Positions 1 through 7,166 of a stretch of 10,273 nucleotides of DNA are shown in pieces. The position numbers were made by a program, and so were the translations under genes. Position 1 is the first letter of the stretch; each line of letters begins with the position of its first letter. This DNA is from Prolixibacteraceae bacterium (GTDB lineage Bacteria; Bacteroidota; Bacteroidia; Bacteroidales; Prolixibacteraceae): positions 1 to 10,273 of the forward strand of contig JAEUSS010000499.1 in the NCBI GenBank assembly GCA_016788685.1, in the 5' to 3' direction. The notes below the pieces were generated by a model. That model did not search any database and was not told where the DNA came from. It saw nothing but the letters and a program-made list of their open reading frames with translations.

Positions 1-17
1 CGAAATTATAATAATAT

Positions 18-2051
18 ATGTTAATTATGAGGAATTTAAATCGGTTATTAGTAATCTCAGTGATGGTGGGTGGAATGGCATGTACAAAAGATACCCCGAA
101 ATCGAAAACAATTGATCTGGCTGACCTGGATACAACGATGAGTCCGGCTGCCGACTTCGATAATTATGCCAACGGAGGCTGGAAGAAGAGGTTTCCTATT
201 CCGGACGAAAAAAGCCGTTTTGGCTCGTTCGATCTTTTGGCAGATTCCGGAGAAGTTCAGGTTCAGACACTGATTACTGAAATTGCATCGAAAAAGCATG
301 ACCCGGGAACGGTCGGACAGAAGATCGCCGATTTTTACAATACCGGGATGGATACCGTAAAGATTGAAGCAGACGGCTTAGCTCCGGTGCAACCGCTGTT
401 CGATCAGATCAGCGCTATTCAGGGAAAATACGATGTGATGAAGGTGGTTTCTGATTTTCATACCAAGGGCATCTTCCCAATGTTTTCGTTTTTCTCGGAT
501 GCTGATCAGAAAAATTCGGAAATGGTTGTCGCTTACCTGTATCAGGGCGGACTCGGAATGCCCGACCGCGACTATTACATGAAGGATGATGAGCGAAGCA
601 AAGAAATTCAGGCGGCTTACCTGATCCATCTTCAGAAAATGTTTGTACTCACCGGTGCCGATGAAGCAACCGCTAAAGCAAATGCTGAGCTTGTTTACAA
701 CATCGAAAAACGGATGGCCTCGGCTTCAATGACGCTGCTCGAACAACGTGACCCGCATAAAATTTATCACAAAATGGATCTGGAAGGTCTTCGGAAAATT
801 TCGCCGGAAATTAACTGGGGCGCACATTTTGAACGTATAGGACTACAGAATCCGGGCGAATTTATTGTCGGACAGCCCGATTTTGTCACCGAATTGAGCA
901 AAATGCTCAGCGAAGTTTCGGTTGACGACTGGAAAATCTACCTGAAATGGCAGGTGGTAAACAGCCTCGATGCTTATCTCCCCAAGGTATTCGTTGATCA
1001 GGCTTTTGACTTCTTCGGAACAACACTTACCGGTCAAAAGGCTGACCGTCCTCGCTGGAAAAAAGTACAGGGATCAACCAACAATGCTTTGAGTGAAGCA
1101 ATCGGTCAGATGTATGTTCAGAAGTACTTTCCGGCCGAAGCAAAGAAGCGTATGCTTGATCTGGTTGGAAACCTGAAAGTATCTTTAGGCGAACGTATTG
1201 ACCAATTGGCCTGGATGAGTAATGAAACCAAAGCCAAAGCCCGTGAAAAACTGAATGCCGTCAACGTGAAAATTGGTTATCCGGACAACTGGCGCGACTA
1301 TTCGGCACTTGAAGTTTCAACCGATTCGTATGTTGCCAATGTGCTGCGTGCCCGCAGTTTTGATTTCAAGCACATGATCGGTAAGGTAAATAGACCGGTT
1401 GATCGCACGGAATGGATGATGCCGCCGCAAATGGTAAACGCGTATTACAATCCGTCGATGAATGAGATCGTGTTTCCGGCTGCAATTTTGCAACCTCCGT
1501 TCTTTTTTATGGATGGCGATGATGCCGTAAATTACGGGGCTATCGGAGTTGTTATCGGTCACGAAATGACTCACGGGTTTGATGATCAGGGACGTCAGTA
1601 TGATAAAGTAGGAAACCTGGCCGATTGGTGGACGGCTGAAGACGCCAGATTATTTGGTGAGCGGACCAAAGTGCTGGTCGATCAGTTCAATAATTATACT
1701 GTTTTGGATACCTTGAAAGCTGATGGCGAATTGTCACTGGGCGAGAATATTGCCGATTTGGGAGGTTTAAATGTTGCCTACCATGCCTTGAAAAAAGTAC
1801 AGACAGGGGATGAAAAACCGATTGACGGATTTACGCCCGATCAGAGATTTTTTCTGGCGTATGCACACTTGTGGGCACAGAACATACGCGACAAGGAAAT
1901 TATCCGTCGTACAAAGGAAGATGTTCATTCGCTGGGCCGGTTCCGTGTGCTGGGGCCGTTGCGCAATATGCCCGAGTTCCATCAGGCATTTAATGTGAAA
2001 GAAGGTGATTACATGTATCTGGGTGAAGCTGATCGTGCAATGATCTGGTAA
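18..2051 (+). CDS. pepO: M13 family zinc metallopeptidase (neprilysin/PepO-type), probable lipoprotein
   Basis: Zinc endopeptidase that would cleave oligopeptides outside the cytoplasm. Seen: the zinc site HEMTH at residues 515-519 (H515 and H519 ligands, E516 catalytic), the third ligand in GENIADLGG (E576, with D580), the substrate-binding NAYY at 474-477, and a C-terminal VHSLGRFRV segment in which H637 and R643 have the same spacing as neprilysin H711 and R717. The order is that of the family: Peptidase_M13_N over roughly 40-420, then the catalytic Peptidase_M13 domain to the end. At 677 aa it is full length for bacterial members. The N-terminus is hydrophobic and ends in GGMAC (C22), an imperfect lipobox, so lipoprotein anchoring is likely but not certain. 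Two in-frame ATGs (18 and 27) are possible; the second leaves a more usual MRNLNRLL signal start. The promoter lies outside the window. The C-terminus ends AMIW, without the cysteine near the end seen in mammalian enzymes. Confidence 0.95.
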   Translation: MLIMRNLNRLLVISVMVGGMACTKDTPKSKTIDLADLDTTMSPAADFDNYANGGWKKRFPIPDEKSRFGSFDLLADSGEVQVQTLITEIASKKHDPGTVGQKIADFYNTGMDTVKIEADGLAPVQPLFDQISAIQGKYDVMKVVSDFHTKGIFPMFSFFSDADQKNSEMVVAYLYQGGLGMPDRDYYMKDDERSKEIQAAYLIHLQKMFVLTGADEATAKANAELVYNIEKRMASASMTLLEQRDPHKIYHKMDLEGLRKISPEINWGAHFERIGLQNPGEFIVGQPDFVTELSKMLSEVSVDDWKIYLKWQVVNSLDAYLPKVFVDQAFDFFGTTLTGQKADRPRWKKVQGSTNNALSEAIGQMYVQKYFPAEAKKRMLDLVGNLKVSLGERIDQLAWMSNETKAKAREKLNAVNVKIGYPDNWRDYSALEVSTDSYVANVLRARSFDFKHMIGKVNRPVDRTEWMMPPQMVNAYYNPSMNEIVFPAAILQPPFFFMDGDDAVNYGAIGVVIGHEMTHGFDDQGRQYDKVGNLADWWTAEDARLFGERTKVLVDQFNNYTVLDTLKADGELSLGENIADLGGLNVAYHALKKVQTGDEKPIDGFTPDQRFFLAYAHLWAQNIRDKEIIRRTKEDVHSLGRFRVLGPLRNMPEFHQAFNVKEGDYMYLGEADRAMIW

Positions 2052-2074
2052 AATACGCTCCGGAAAGAAAACAG

Positions 2075-2110
2075 AACGGGTGATTCGCAATGGGCAAATC
2101 ACCCGTTTTT
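2075..2110 (+). terminator. Intrinsic terminator between the convergent peptidase and NDH-2 genes
   Basis: A perfect 11-bp stem (2075-2085 AACGGGTGATT with 2097-2107 AATCACCCGTT) closes an 11-nt loop and runs into TTTTT at 2106-2110. It begins 23 bases after the peptidase stop. Read on the minus strand, the same hairpin is followed by a CTGTTTTCTTTC stretch, so it may also serve the NDH-2 gene that ends at 2134. Confidence 0.85.
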
Positions 2111-2133
2111 GTATTAAAACGAGTATAAAAGCA

Positions 2134-3426
2134 TCAATCCAATGGTCCCGATTTGCGTTTTGCGGCCCACAAAATCAATCGGAGTGACTGATCGTAGGTC
2201 ATGTAGTTCCACATCCAGTTGATAAAGATGAGCAGGCGGTTTTTAACGCCTACAATAGCCATCAGGTGAACAAACATCCAGGTCAGCCAGGCAGTAAATC
2301 CGCTGAATTTCAAAAAACTTAGGTCGGCAACCGCCCTGTTTCTGCCGATAGTTGCCATTGAGCCCCGGTCGATGTATTTAAATGGCTTTAGTTTTCCCTG
2401 ATGTTTGAGGGTAATCAGGTTCCATGCCAGATTCAGGCCCTGCTGGATAGCTACCTGAGCTACCTGGGGGTGCCCGTTGGGATAATCGGGGGTTGACATG
2501 ATGGCAACATCACCGATGGCGAAAATATCAGGAACACCCTTTAGCTGGTTAAATTCGTCAACCATTACCCGCCTGCCGCGGCCAATCAGTTCGGTCGGAA
2601 GCCCTTCCGGCAAAACCCCGCTGATACCGGCAGCCCAAATGACGGTATTGGTATTGATTTTCTGCCCGTCGGCAAAACTCAGCACGTTTCCGTCGTAATC
2701 CGTAACTTTGGTGTTGAGCATTACGTTTATGCCCAGTCGTTTCAGGTAGAATAAGGCTTTTTGCGATGCATGTTTTGACATTCCGCCAAGTACTGCCGGA
2801 GAACCTTCAACCAGACTGATTTGCATGGCATCAAAGTTCAGGTCGGGGTAATCTTTGGGGAGCACGAATTTTTTCATCTCGGCAATGGCGCCGGCCAGTT
2901 CAACACCGGTTGGGCCACCGCCGACCACTACCACATTCAGGAGTGTACGACGTTCGTTTTGGTCGCGTAAGGTTACCGCTTTTTCAAATCGTTGCAATAG
3001 CCTGTTGCGTAATGACATGGCTTCCGAAACTGATTTCATGGGCAAGGAAAATTCTTCCATGTTTTTCATTCCGAAGAAATTGGAGTTTACTCCCGAAGCA
3101 ATTACCAAATAGTCGTACCAAACCGTATCAAGGCTGGTGTGGATTTCTTTTTTTTCCGGATCAACCGAATAGACTTCGGCTACACGGACATAAATGTCTT
3201 TTTGTTTCTGAAATATCTTCCTGAGGGGAAAAAGAATAGAACTGGGTTCGATGCCTGCACTGGCCACCTGGTAAAATAACGGTTGAAACTGATGATAGTT
3301 GTTCTTGTCGATGATGACAACCTGATAACCCGATCCGATAAGGTTCTGGGCTAACTTGAGACCTCCAAATCCCGCCCCGATAATAACAATTCGTTTTTGA
3401 GCCGTTTCCGGAATGTTTACTGGCAT
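2134..3426 (-). CDS. ndh: Type II NADH:quinone oxidoreductase (NDH-2), FAD-dependent
   Basis: Single-subunit respiratory enzyme that passes electrons from NADH through FAD to quinone without pumping protons, bound to the cytoplasmic face of the inner membrane. Seen in the 430-aa product: an N-terminal FAD dinucleotide-binding motif GAGFGG (17-22) followed by the family segment NYHQFQPLFYQVA (43-55); a second nucleotide-binding motif GGGPTG (169-174) for NADH; AIGDVA (303-308) contacting FAD; AQVAIQQG (323-330), the quinone-site signature; and a hydrophobic/amphipathic C-terminal stretch (about 377-419, with WMFVHLMAIVGVKNRL) that anchors NDH-2 to the membrane. Length is normal for the family. 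The start has no Shine-Dalgarno but an A-rich leader, usual in this phylum. It is transcribed alone, divergent from araB and convergent with the peptidase. A weak minus-strand -7-like TATTTTTA (3501-3494) lies about 70 bases upstream, with no clear -33 partner. A general pyridine nucleotide-disulfide oxidoreductase is the less likely alternative. Confidence 0.93.
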   Translation of the reverse strand: MPVNIPETAQKRIVIIGAGFGGLKLAQNLIGSGYQVVIIDKNNYHQFQPLFYQVASAGIEPSSILFPLRKIFQKQKDIYVRVAEVYSVDPEKKEIHTSLDTVWYDYLVIASGVNSNFFGMKNMEEFSLPMKSVSEAMSLRNRLLQRFEKAVTLRDQNERRTLLNVVVVGGGPTGVELAGAIAEMKKFVLPKDYPDLNFDAMQISLVEGSPAVLGGMSKHASQKALFYLKRLGINVMLNTKVTDYDGNVLSFADGQKINTNTVIWAAGISGVLPEGLPTELIGRGRRVMVDEFNQLKGVPDIFAIGDVAIMSTPDYPNGHPQVAQVAIQQGLNLAWNLITLKHQGKLKPFKYIDRGSMATIGRNRAVADLSFLKFSGFTAWLTWMFVHLMAIVGVKNRLLIFINWMWNYMTYDQSLRLILWAAKRKSGPLD

Positions 3427-3565
3427 TTGTTTTGTTTTTTGTGTTATACAGCATACAGTAAACGTGTACCTCAGCTCAAATGTTTGCGGTTGGTAAAAAT
3501 AAATAAGGACGAGGAATTACTGAAAAAACTGGGGAATCAGGAGGTTTAAATAAAGATTGCTTGCC

Positions 3566-3586
3566 GGGGACAAAGATCCCCTTTTT
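3566..3586 (+). terminator. Orphan terminator-like hairpin upstream of araB
   Basis: GGGGA (3566-3570) pairs with TCCCC (3577-3581) around a CAAAGA loop and is followed directly by TTTTT (3582-3586), a compact rho-independent terminator in + orientation. No + strand gene ends before it, because the gene to its left (ndh) runs on the minus strand away from it. It also lies upstream of the best araB promoter candidate. It could end a small transcript starting in 3427-3560, act as an attenuator for a longer araB leader, or insulate araB from antisense read-through. Its use is inference. Confidence 0.45.
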
Positions 3587-3655
3587 GAACTTATGGCTTT
3601 CAGCAGATGAGAATCGGACTCAGTTAAAAAACTTGAACATTCAGGTAACTTGTAA

Positions 3656-3687
3656 TTTGTATTATGTCCTGAAGAACTCTACTTTTA
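3656..3687 (+). promoter_or_regulatory. Candidate Bacteroidota-type promoter of araB
   Basis: TTTG at 3656-3659, a 20-base spacer, then TACTTTTA at 3680-3687, which matches the phylum's -7 consensus TAnnTTTG at all fixed positions but the last. The element ends 31 bases before the araB ATG and would give an A-rich leader of about 25 bases. The -33 part lies inside an inverted repeat TTCAGG (3640-3645) / CCTGAA (3668-3673), a possible regulator site. Confidence 0.45.
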
Positions 3688-3718
3688 ATCGATAAACTAA
3701 AACGATAAAACTAATCCA

Positions 3719-5392
3719 ATGACTCAGACAAAATACACGATCGGACTTGATTACGGTACCGATTCGGTTCGCTCATTGATCGTCGATGTGAAAAACGGCG
3801 AGGAAGTATCGAGTGCCGTATTTGAATATCCGCGCTGGAAAAAACAGTTGTATTGTGATGCTCCCAACAATCGTTTCAGGCAGCATCCGAAAGATTACCT
3901 GGAAGGTATGGAATTTACCATTGTTGAGGCGCTGAAGAAAGCTCGTCCCGGAGTTGCCGAAAATGTGGTTGGAATTTCGGTTGATACTACTGGTTCTACT
4001 CCTGTTCCTGTTGATGAAAAAGGGACTCCGTTGTCGCTGACTGCCGGTTTCGAAGAAAATCCGAATGCGATGTTTTTGCTCTGGAAAGACCATACAAGCC
4101 TAAAAGAAGCCGATGAAATCAATAAGTTGTGCAAAGAATGGTACATCGATTTCACAAAGTTTGAAGGCGGAATTTATTCTTCGGAATGGTTCTGGGCCAA
4201 GTTGCTGCATGTAATCCGTGAAGATGCCGGAGTTTACCGGGCGGCCTATTCGTGGGTCGAACATTGCGACTGGATTCCGGCAATGCTGACCGGCAATACC
4301 AACCCGAAAACACTGAAACGTTCGCGTTGCGCTGCCGGGCACAAAGCCATGTGGCACGAGGCTTTTGGCGGGTTACCTTCCGAAGAGTTCCTGGTGGCAC
4401 TGGATCCTTTGCTGGGCGGATTGAGAGATCGCCTGTTTAAAGAAACATATACCAGTGACGTTTGTGCCGGACATTTAACTCCGGAATGGGCCGCGAAACT
4501 GGGTTTGCCAACCAGTGTGAAGGTTGGGGTAGGAGCTCTTGATGCCCACATGGGCGCAGTAGGCGCCGAAATTGAACCGCATTACGTGAGTAAGGTGATG
4601 GGAACTTCGACCTGTGACATGCTCATTGCTTCCAGGGAAGAAATGGGGGACAAACTGATCAGCGGAATTTGCGGTCAGGTGGACGGGTCCATTATTCCCG
4701 GTATGTTGGGGATGGAGGCCGGGCAATCCGCTTTTGGCGATATTTATGCCTGGTTTAAGCGGGTTTTGGTTGGCCCAACCGAGCAGATTATTGCTAAAAG
4801 TTCGTTGATTGACGAATCCACTAAAATAAAACTGATCAACGAAATATCTTCACGCATTATTCCTGAACTGACCAAAGCAGCCGAACAGATTCCGGCGGAA
4901 GAAAGCAGCATCGTGGCTCTCGACTGGATGAACGGTCGCCGCACTCCGGATGCCAATCAGAATCTGAAAGGTGTTATTTCGGGCCTGAACCTGGGGTCGG
5001 ATGCTCCGCGGATTTTCCGGGCATTGGTTGAAGCAACTGCTTTTGGTTCGAAGGCCATTGCCGACCGTTTTGTGAGCGAAGGGGTCCGTATTGACGGAGT
5101 TATTGCCTTGGGAGGAGTGGCCAAAAAATCGCCTTTCGTGATGCAGATCGTGTGTGACGTGTTGAATATGCCCATCAAGGTGGCCCGTTCCGGGCAGGCT
5201 TGCGCTTTAGGTTCAGCAATGGCAGCTGCGGTAGTTGCCGGAGTTTATCCGGATATTCCGGAAGCTCAGAAAAGAATGGGTGGCGGTTTCGAAAAAACGT
5301 ATTTCCCGATCCCGTCCAACGTGGCCCGATATGCAAAATCGTATGCCCAATATGTTGCTTTAGGTAAAGTCATTGAGTCGGGCCTGAAATAG
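3719..5392 (+). CDS. araB: L-ribulokinase AraB
   Basis: Cytosolic FGGY-family kinase that phosphorylates L-ribulose with ATP to L-ribulose 5-phosphate, the second step of isomerase-type L-arabinose use. The 557-aa product follows the enterobacterial AraB line of motifs throughout: GLDYGTDSVR (9-18, ATP phosphate loop), YPRW (37-40), CDAPNNRFRQHP (46-57), SVDTTGSTP (88-96), NPNAMFLLWKDH (114-125), GGIYSSEWFWAK (150-161), AGHKAMWHE (206-214), ALDAHMGAVGAE (273-284, D275 the predicted catalytic base), MGTSTCDM (294-301), GQSAFGDIYAWF (335-346), DWMNGRRTPDANQ (402-414) and ALGGVAKKSPFVMQ (463-476). These AraB-specific stretches separate it from xylulokinase or glycerol kinase. Length is close to the usual 550-570. 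No araA, araD, transporter or regulator is beside it, and its own terminator follows, so it appears to be a single-gene unit. Confidence 0.96.
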   Translation: MTQTKYTIGLDYGTDSVRSLIVDVKNGEEVSSAVFEYPRWKKQLYCDAPNNRFRQHPKDYLEGMEFTIVEALKKARPGVAENVVGISVDTTGSTPVPVDEKGTPLSLTAGFEENPNAMFLLWKDHTSLKEADEINKLCKEWYIDFTKFEGGIYSSEWFWAKLLHVIREDAGVYRAAYSWVEHCDWIPAMLTGNTNPKTLKRSRCAAGHKAMWHEAFGGLPSEEFLVALDPLLGGLRDRLFKETYTSDVCAGHLTPEWAAKLGLPTSVKVGVGALDAHMGAVGAEIEPHYVSKVMGTSTCDMLIASREEMGDKLISGICGQVDGSIIPGMLGMEAGQSAFGDIYAWFKRVLVGPTEQIIAKSSLIDESTKIKLINEISSRIIPELTKAAEQIPAEESSIVALDWMNGRRTPDANQNLKGVISGLNLGSDAPRIFRALVEATAFGSKAIADRFVSEGVRIDGVIALGGVAKKSPFVMQIVCDVLNMPIKVARSGQACALGSAMAAAVVAGVYPDIPEAQKRMGGGFEKTYFPIPSNVARYAKSYAQYVALGKVIESGLK

Positions 5393-5418
5393 GACTCCGG
5401 ACCATTACATAAAAAATT

Positions 5419-5464
5419 AAGAGTCAATTTGCAGCAAGCAGCTGTGAGTTGGCTCTTTTGTTTG
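5419..5464 (+). terminator. Intrinsic terminator after araB
   Basis: AAGAGTCAA (5419-5427) pairs with TTGGCTCTT (5449-5457) with one G-T wobble, followed by TTTTGTTT (5456-5463). An A-run precedes the stem and can extend the pairing with the T-run. It starts 27 bases after the araB stop and separates araB from the aldo/keto reductase gene. The 21-base loop is rather long. Confidence 0.7.
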
Positions 5465-5504
5465 GCTTAAGTTGAACGTGACGCAAAACACCGGTGAAAA
5501 TTCA

Positions 5505-5535
5505 TTGTCTTATTTCGCTATATTCCTTATTTTTA
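5505..5535 (+). promoter_or_regulatory. Candidate Bacteroidota-type promoter of the aldo/keto reductase gene
   Basis: TTG at 5505-5507, a 20-base spacer, and TATTTTTA at 5528-5535, one base from the TAnnTTTG -7 consensus. It lies just after the araB terminator and 22 bases before the ATG at 5558, giving a short leader. The position between a terminator and a start codon supports it; the sequence is AT-rich enough that chance remains possible. Confidence 0.4.
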
Positions 5536-5557
5536 GACAACCTTAAAATCTGGCATC

Positions 5558-7033
5558 ATGAATTCTTACAAAAATTATCCGTTGTCACGACGCAATTTTA
5601 TTAAAGTTTCAGCAGCTACCACAGCCGGTGTTTCGCTGTTATCTTATACCGGTCACGCAGCCGGAAAGATGCCATCGCCGATGAAACGCAAGTTTGGCAA
5701 GTTTGATTTTGAAGTTACTACCCTTGGGTTGGGAGGTCAGGCTTCGCTGCAATGGACTCCCGCCGATGTTGATCCTGTTCCGATTATTCTCAAAGCTTTC
5801 CGGCTTGGAATTAATTATTTTGACACCTCTAACCTATACGCAGGGAGCCAGTTATACTACAATAAAGCTTTCCGCACCCTGAACCTGATCCCGGGAGAAC
5901 AAAATTATAACGAAAAACTCCGGAAATCAATCTGGCTGACCAGTAAAACCTGCATGCGTTGGGGAAAACCAGGATGGGAAGAACGGGAAAACGTAAGCAA
6001 CTGGTCAAACGGAATGCCGGATGTAAAGTGTGCGGTGGATGATCTGAAACGATCGCTCTCCCAGATTTTTGGCGACAACAAAGGCAATTATCCCGAAGGT
6101 GCTTATCTGGACATGATTCTGATACATACCTTGCACAATACGGCAGAAGTAGACGTTTTGTATGAAGGATTAGAGACTCCGTTGAATCCGGACGGGAATT
6201 TTGGAGCTTTGGTCGCGCTGCGGGACTTCCGTGACGGCACTAACCTGACGGGGATGAACCCTGAACATGAAAAGCTGATCCGTCACATCGGATTTTCGGG
6301 ACATGCCAATCCTCCGGCGATGATGGATCTGATTCAGCGTGATGAGTACGGCATTCTGGAAGGACTGCTTGTTGCAATCAATGCCAACGACAAAACCAAG
6401 TACAACATGCAGCACAATGTAATACCCGTTGCTGCGGCTAAAGGAATGGGTATTATCGGGATGAAGACATTTGCCGATGCCGCTTTGTATCACAAGGAGC
6501 CACGTTGGTCGCGTGTGCCGGATGATGTGTTCAGGAAAGTGGGAACGCCTGAATTACCCAGTCGCCCGCTTGTTGAATATTCGCTGACTACCCCCGGAGT
6601 TCACACCCTGATCATTGGCATCGGGCAGATTGATGAGGATCCGATGAAATGTCAGTTGATTCAGAATTTTTATGCCGCGCAGATCGAACCGAACGGAATG
6701 CCCGAAAATGAAAGGATCCGGATTGAAAAACAGGCGATGCAGGTTAAAGCCAGCTCCAATTATTTCCAGATTGATAAAGTGGGCTTAACGGCGCCGTCCA
6801 ACCTCCGGAAATCGGGGAACAAGATCGCCTGGGACAATGCTTTTGCCGGTGATGCGCCGGTTTTGCGTTACGAGGTGAAGGTAAACGGGAACAAGGTTGG
6901 TGAAGTGGAGCACAAACCTCAGATACTGAAAAGTATTCCTTTTACGTTCGAAATTGCACTCAAAGAGGGGGATAAAGTGGCCGTTGCTGCAGTTGATGAA
7001 AATGGAGGCAAGGCTGAGGCATTGTTGGTGTAG
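5558..7033 (+). CDS. Tat-exported aldo/keto reductase with an extra C-terminal beta-rich domain
   Basis: Predicted NAD(P)-dependent carbonyl reductase of the aldo/keto reductase superfamily, exported folded by the Tat pathway. Substrate not recognisable. Seen in the 491-aa product: the twin-arginine signal SRRNFIK (10-16), then a hydrophobic stretch ending near GHAAG (32-36); the barrel start GLGGQ (57-61); and the AKR tetrad in the expected order, D89 and Y94 (FDTSNLY), K130 (WLTSK) and H190 (MILIH). HIGFSGHA (243-250) and GMGIIGMKTF (296-305) are typical AKR strands. The barrel appears to end near residue 400. Residues about 402-491 (VGLTAPSNLRKSGNKIAWDN onward) read as a small beta-sandwich, possibly Ig- or FnIII-like, which ordinary AKRs of 300-350 aa lack. 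There is an insertion of about 50 residues between K130 and H190. It stands alone, between the araB terminator and a large hairpin. Dehydrogenase action on an exported sugar is possible but unproven. Confidence 0.88.
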   Translation: MNSYKNYPLSRRNFIKVSAATTAGVSLLSYTGHAAGKMPSPMKRKFGKFDFEVTTLGLGGQASLQWTPADVDPVPIILKAFRLGINYFDTSNLYAGSQLYYNKAFRTLNLIPGEQNYNEKLRKSIWLTSKTCMRWGKPGWEERENVSNWSNGMPDVKCAVDDLKRSLSQIFGDNKGNYPEGAYLDMILIHTLHNTAEVDVLYEGLETPLNPDGNFGALVALRDFRDGTNLTGMNPEHEKLIRHIGFSGHANPPAMMDLIQRDEYGILEGLLVAINANDKTKYNMQHNVIPVAAAKGMGIIGMKTFADAALYHKEPRWSRVPDDVFRKVGTPELPSRPLVEYSLTTPGVHTLIIGIGQIDEDPMKCQLIQNFYAAQIEPNGMPENERIRIEKQAMQVKASSNYFQIDKVGLTAPSNLRKSGNKIAWDNAFAGDAPVLRYEVKVNGNKVGEVEHKPQILKSIPFTFEIALKEGDKVAVAAVDENGGKAEALLV

Positions 7034-7067
7034 AACGGTTTATTCTGATGATAAATTTTGTGGTCAT

Positions 7068-7111
7068 AAAGGAAATCAGCTGGCAGAGAATCCTGCCGGC
7101 TGATTTCCTTT
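7068..7111. terminator. 19-bp hairpin between convergent genes, possible bidirectional terminator
   Basis: AAAGGAAATCAGC (7068-7080) is fully complementary to 7099-7111, then one T-G wobble (7081/7098) and GGCAG (7082-7086) with CTGCC (7093-7097). The result is a 19-bp stem with a 6-base AGAATC loop. The T-run is short in both directions (TTT then A), so it is weaker than the other terminators as an intrinsic signal, but its position 34 bases after the reductase stop and ahead of the convergent gene end at 7167 suits a shared terminator or mRNA 3' end stabiliser. Confidence 0.65.
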
Positions 7112-7166
7112 ATCGGAGAACCTTTGGGAATGATGATGGGCGGAGATTCAGGAGTCGACTTAAAAA

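Noticed and set aside
1767..2102. 111-codon open frame on - inside the peptidase gene
   Set aside because: Fully opposite the catalytic M13 domain, with no recognisable motif; the + frame carries conserved residues throughout.
2910..3224. 104-codon open frame on + inside ndh
   Set aside because: Antisense to the NAD-binding region of NDH-2; it has no domain or leader.
3446..3458. ATACAG repeated twice in the ndh-araB gap
   Set aside because: Two 6-base copies side by side are too short to support a repeat or operator call.
3557..3610. 17-codon TTG-start frame preceded by AGGAGG at 3539-3544
   Set aside because: The spacing of 12 bases is long, the start is a rare codon, the frame runs through the hairpin at 3566-3581, and Shine-Dalgarno use is rare in this phylum. 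Too weak to call a leader peptide.
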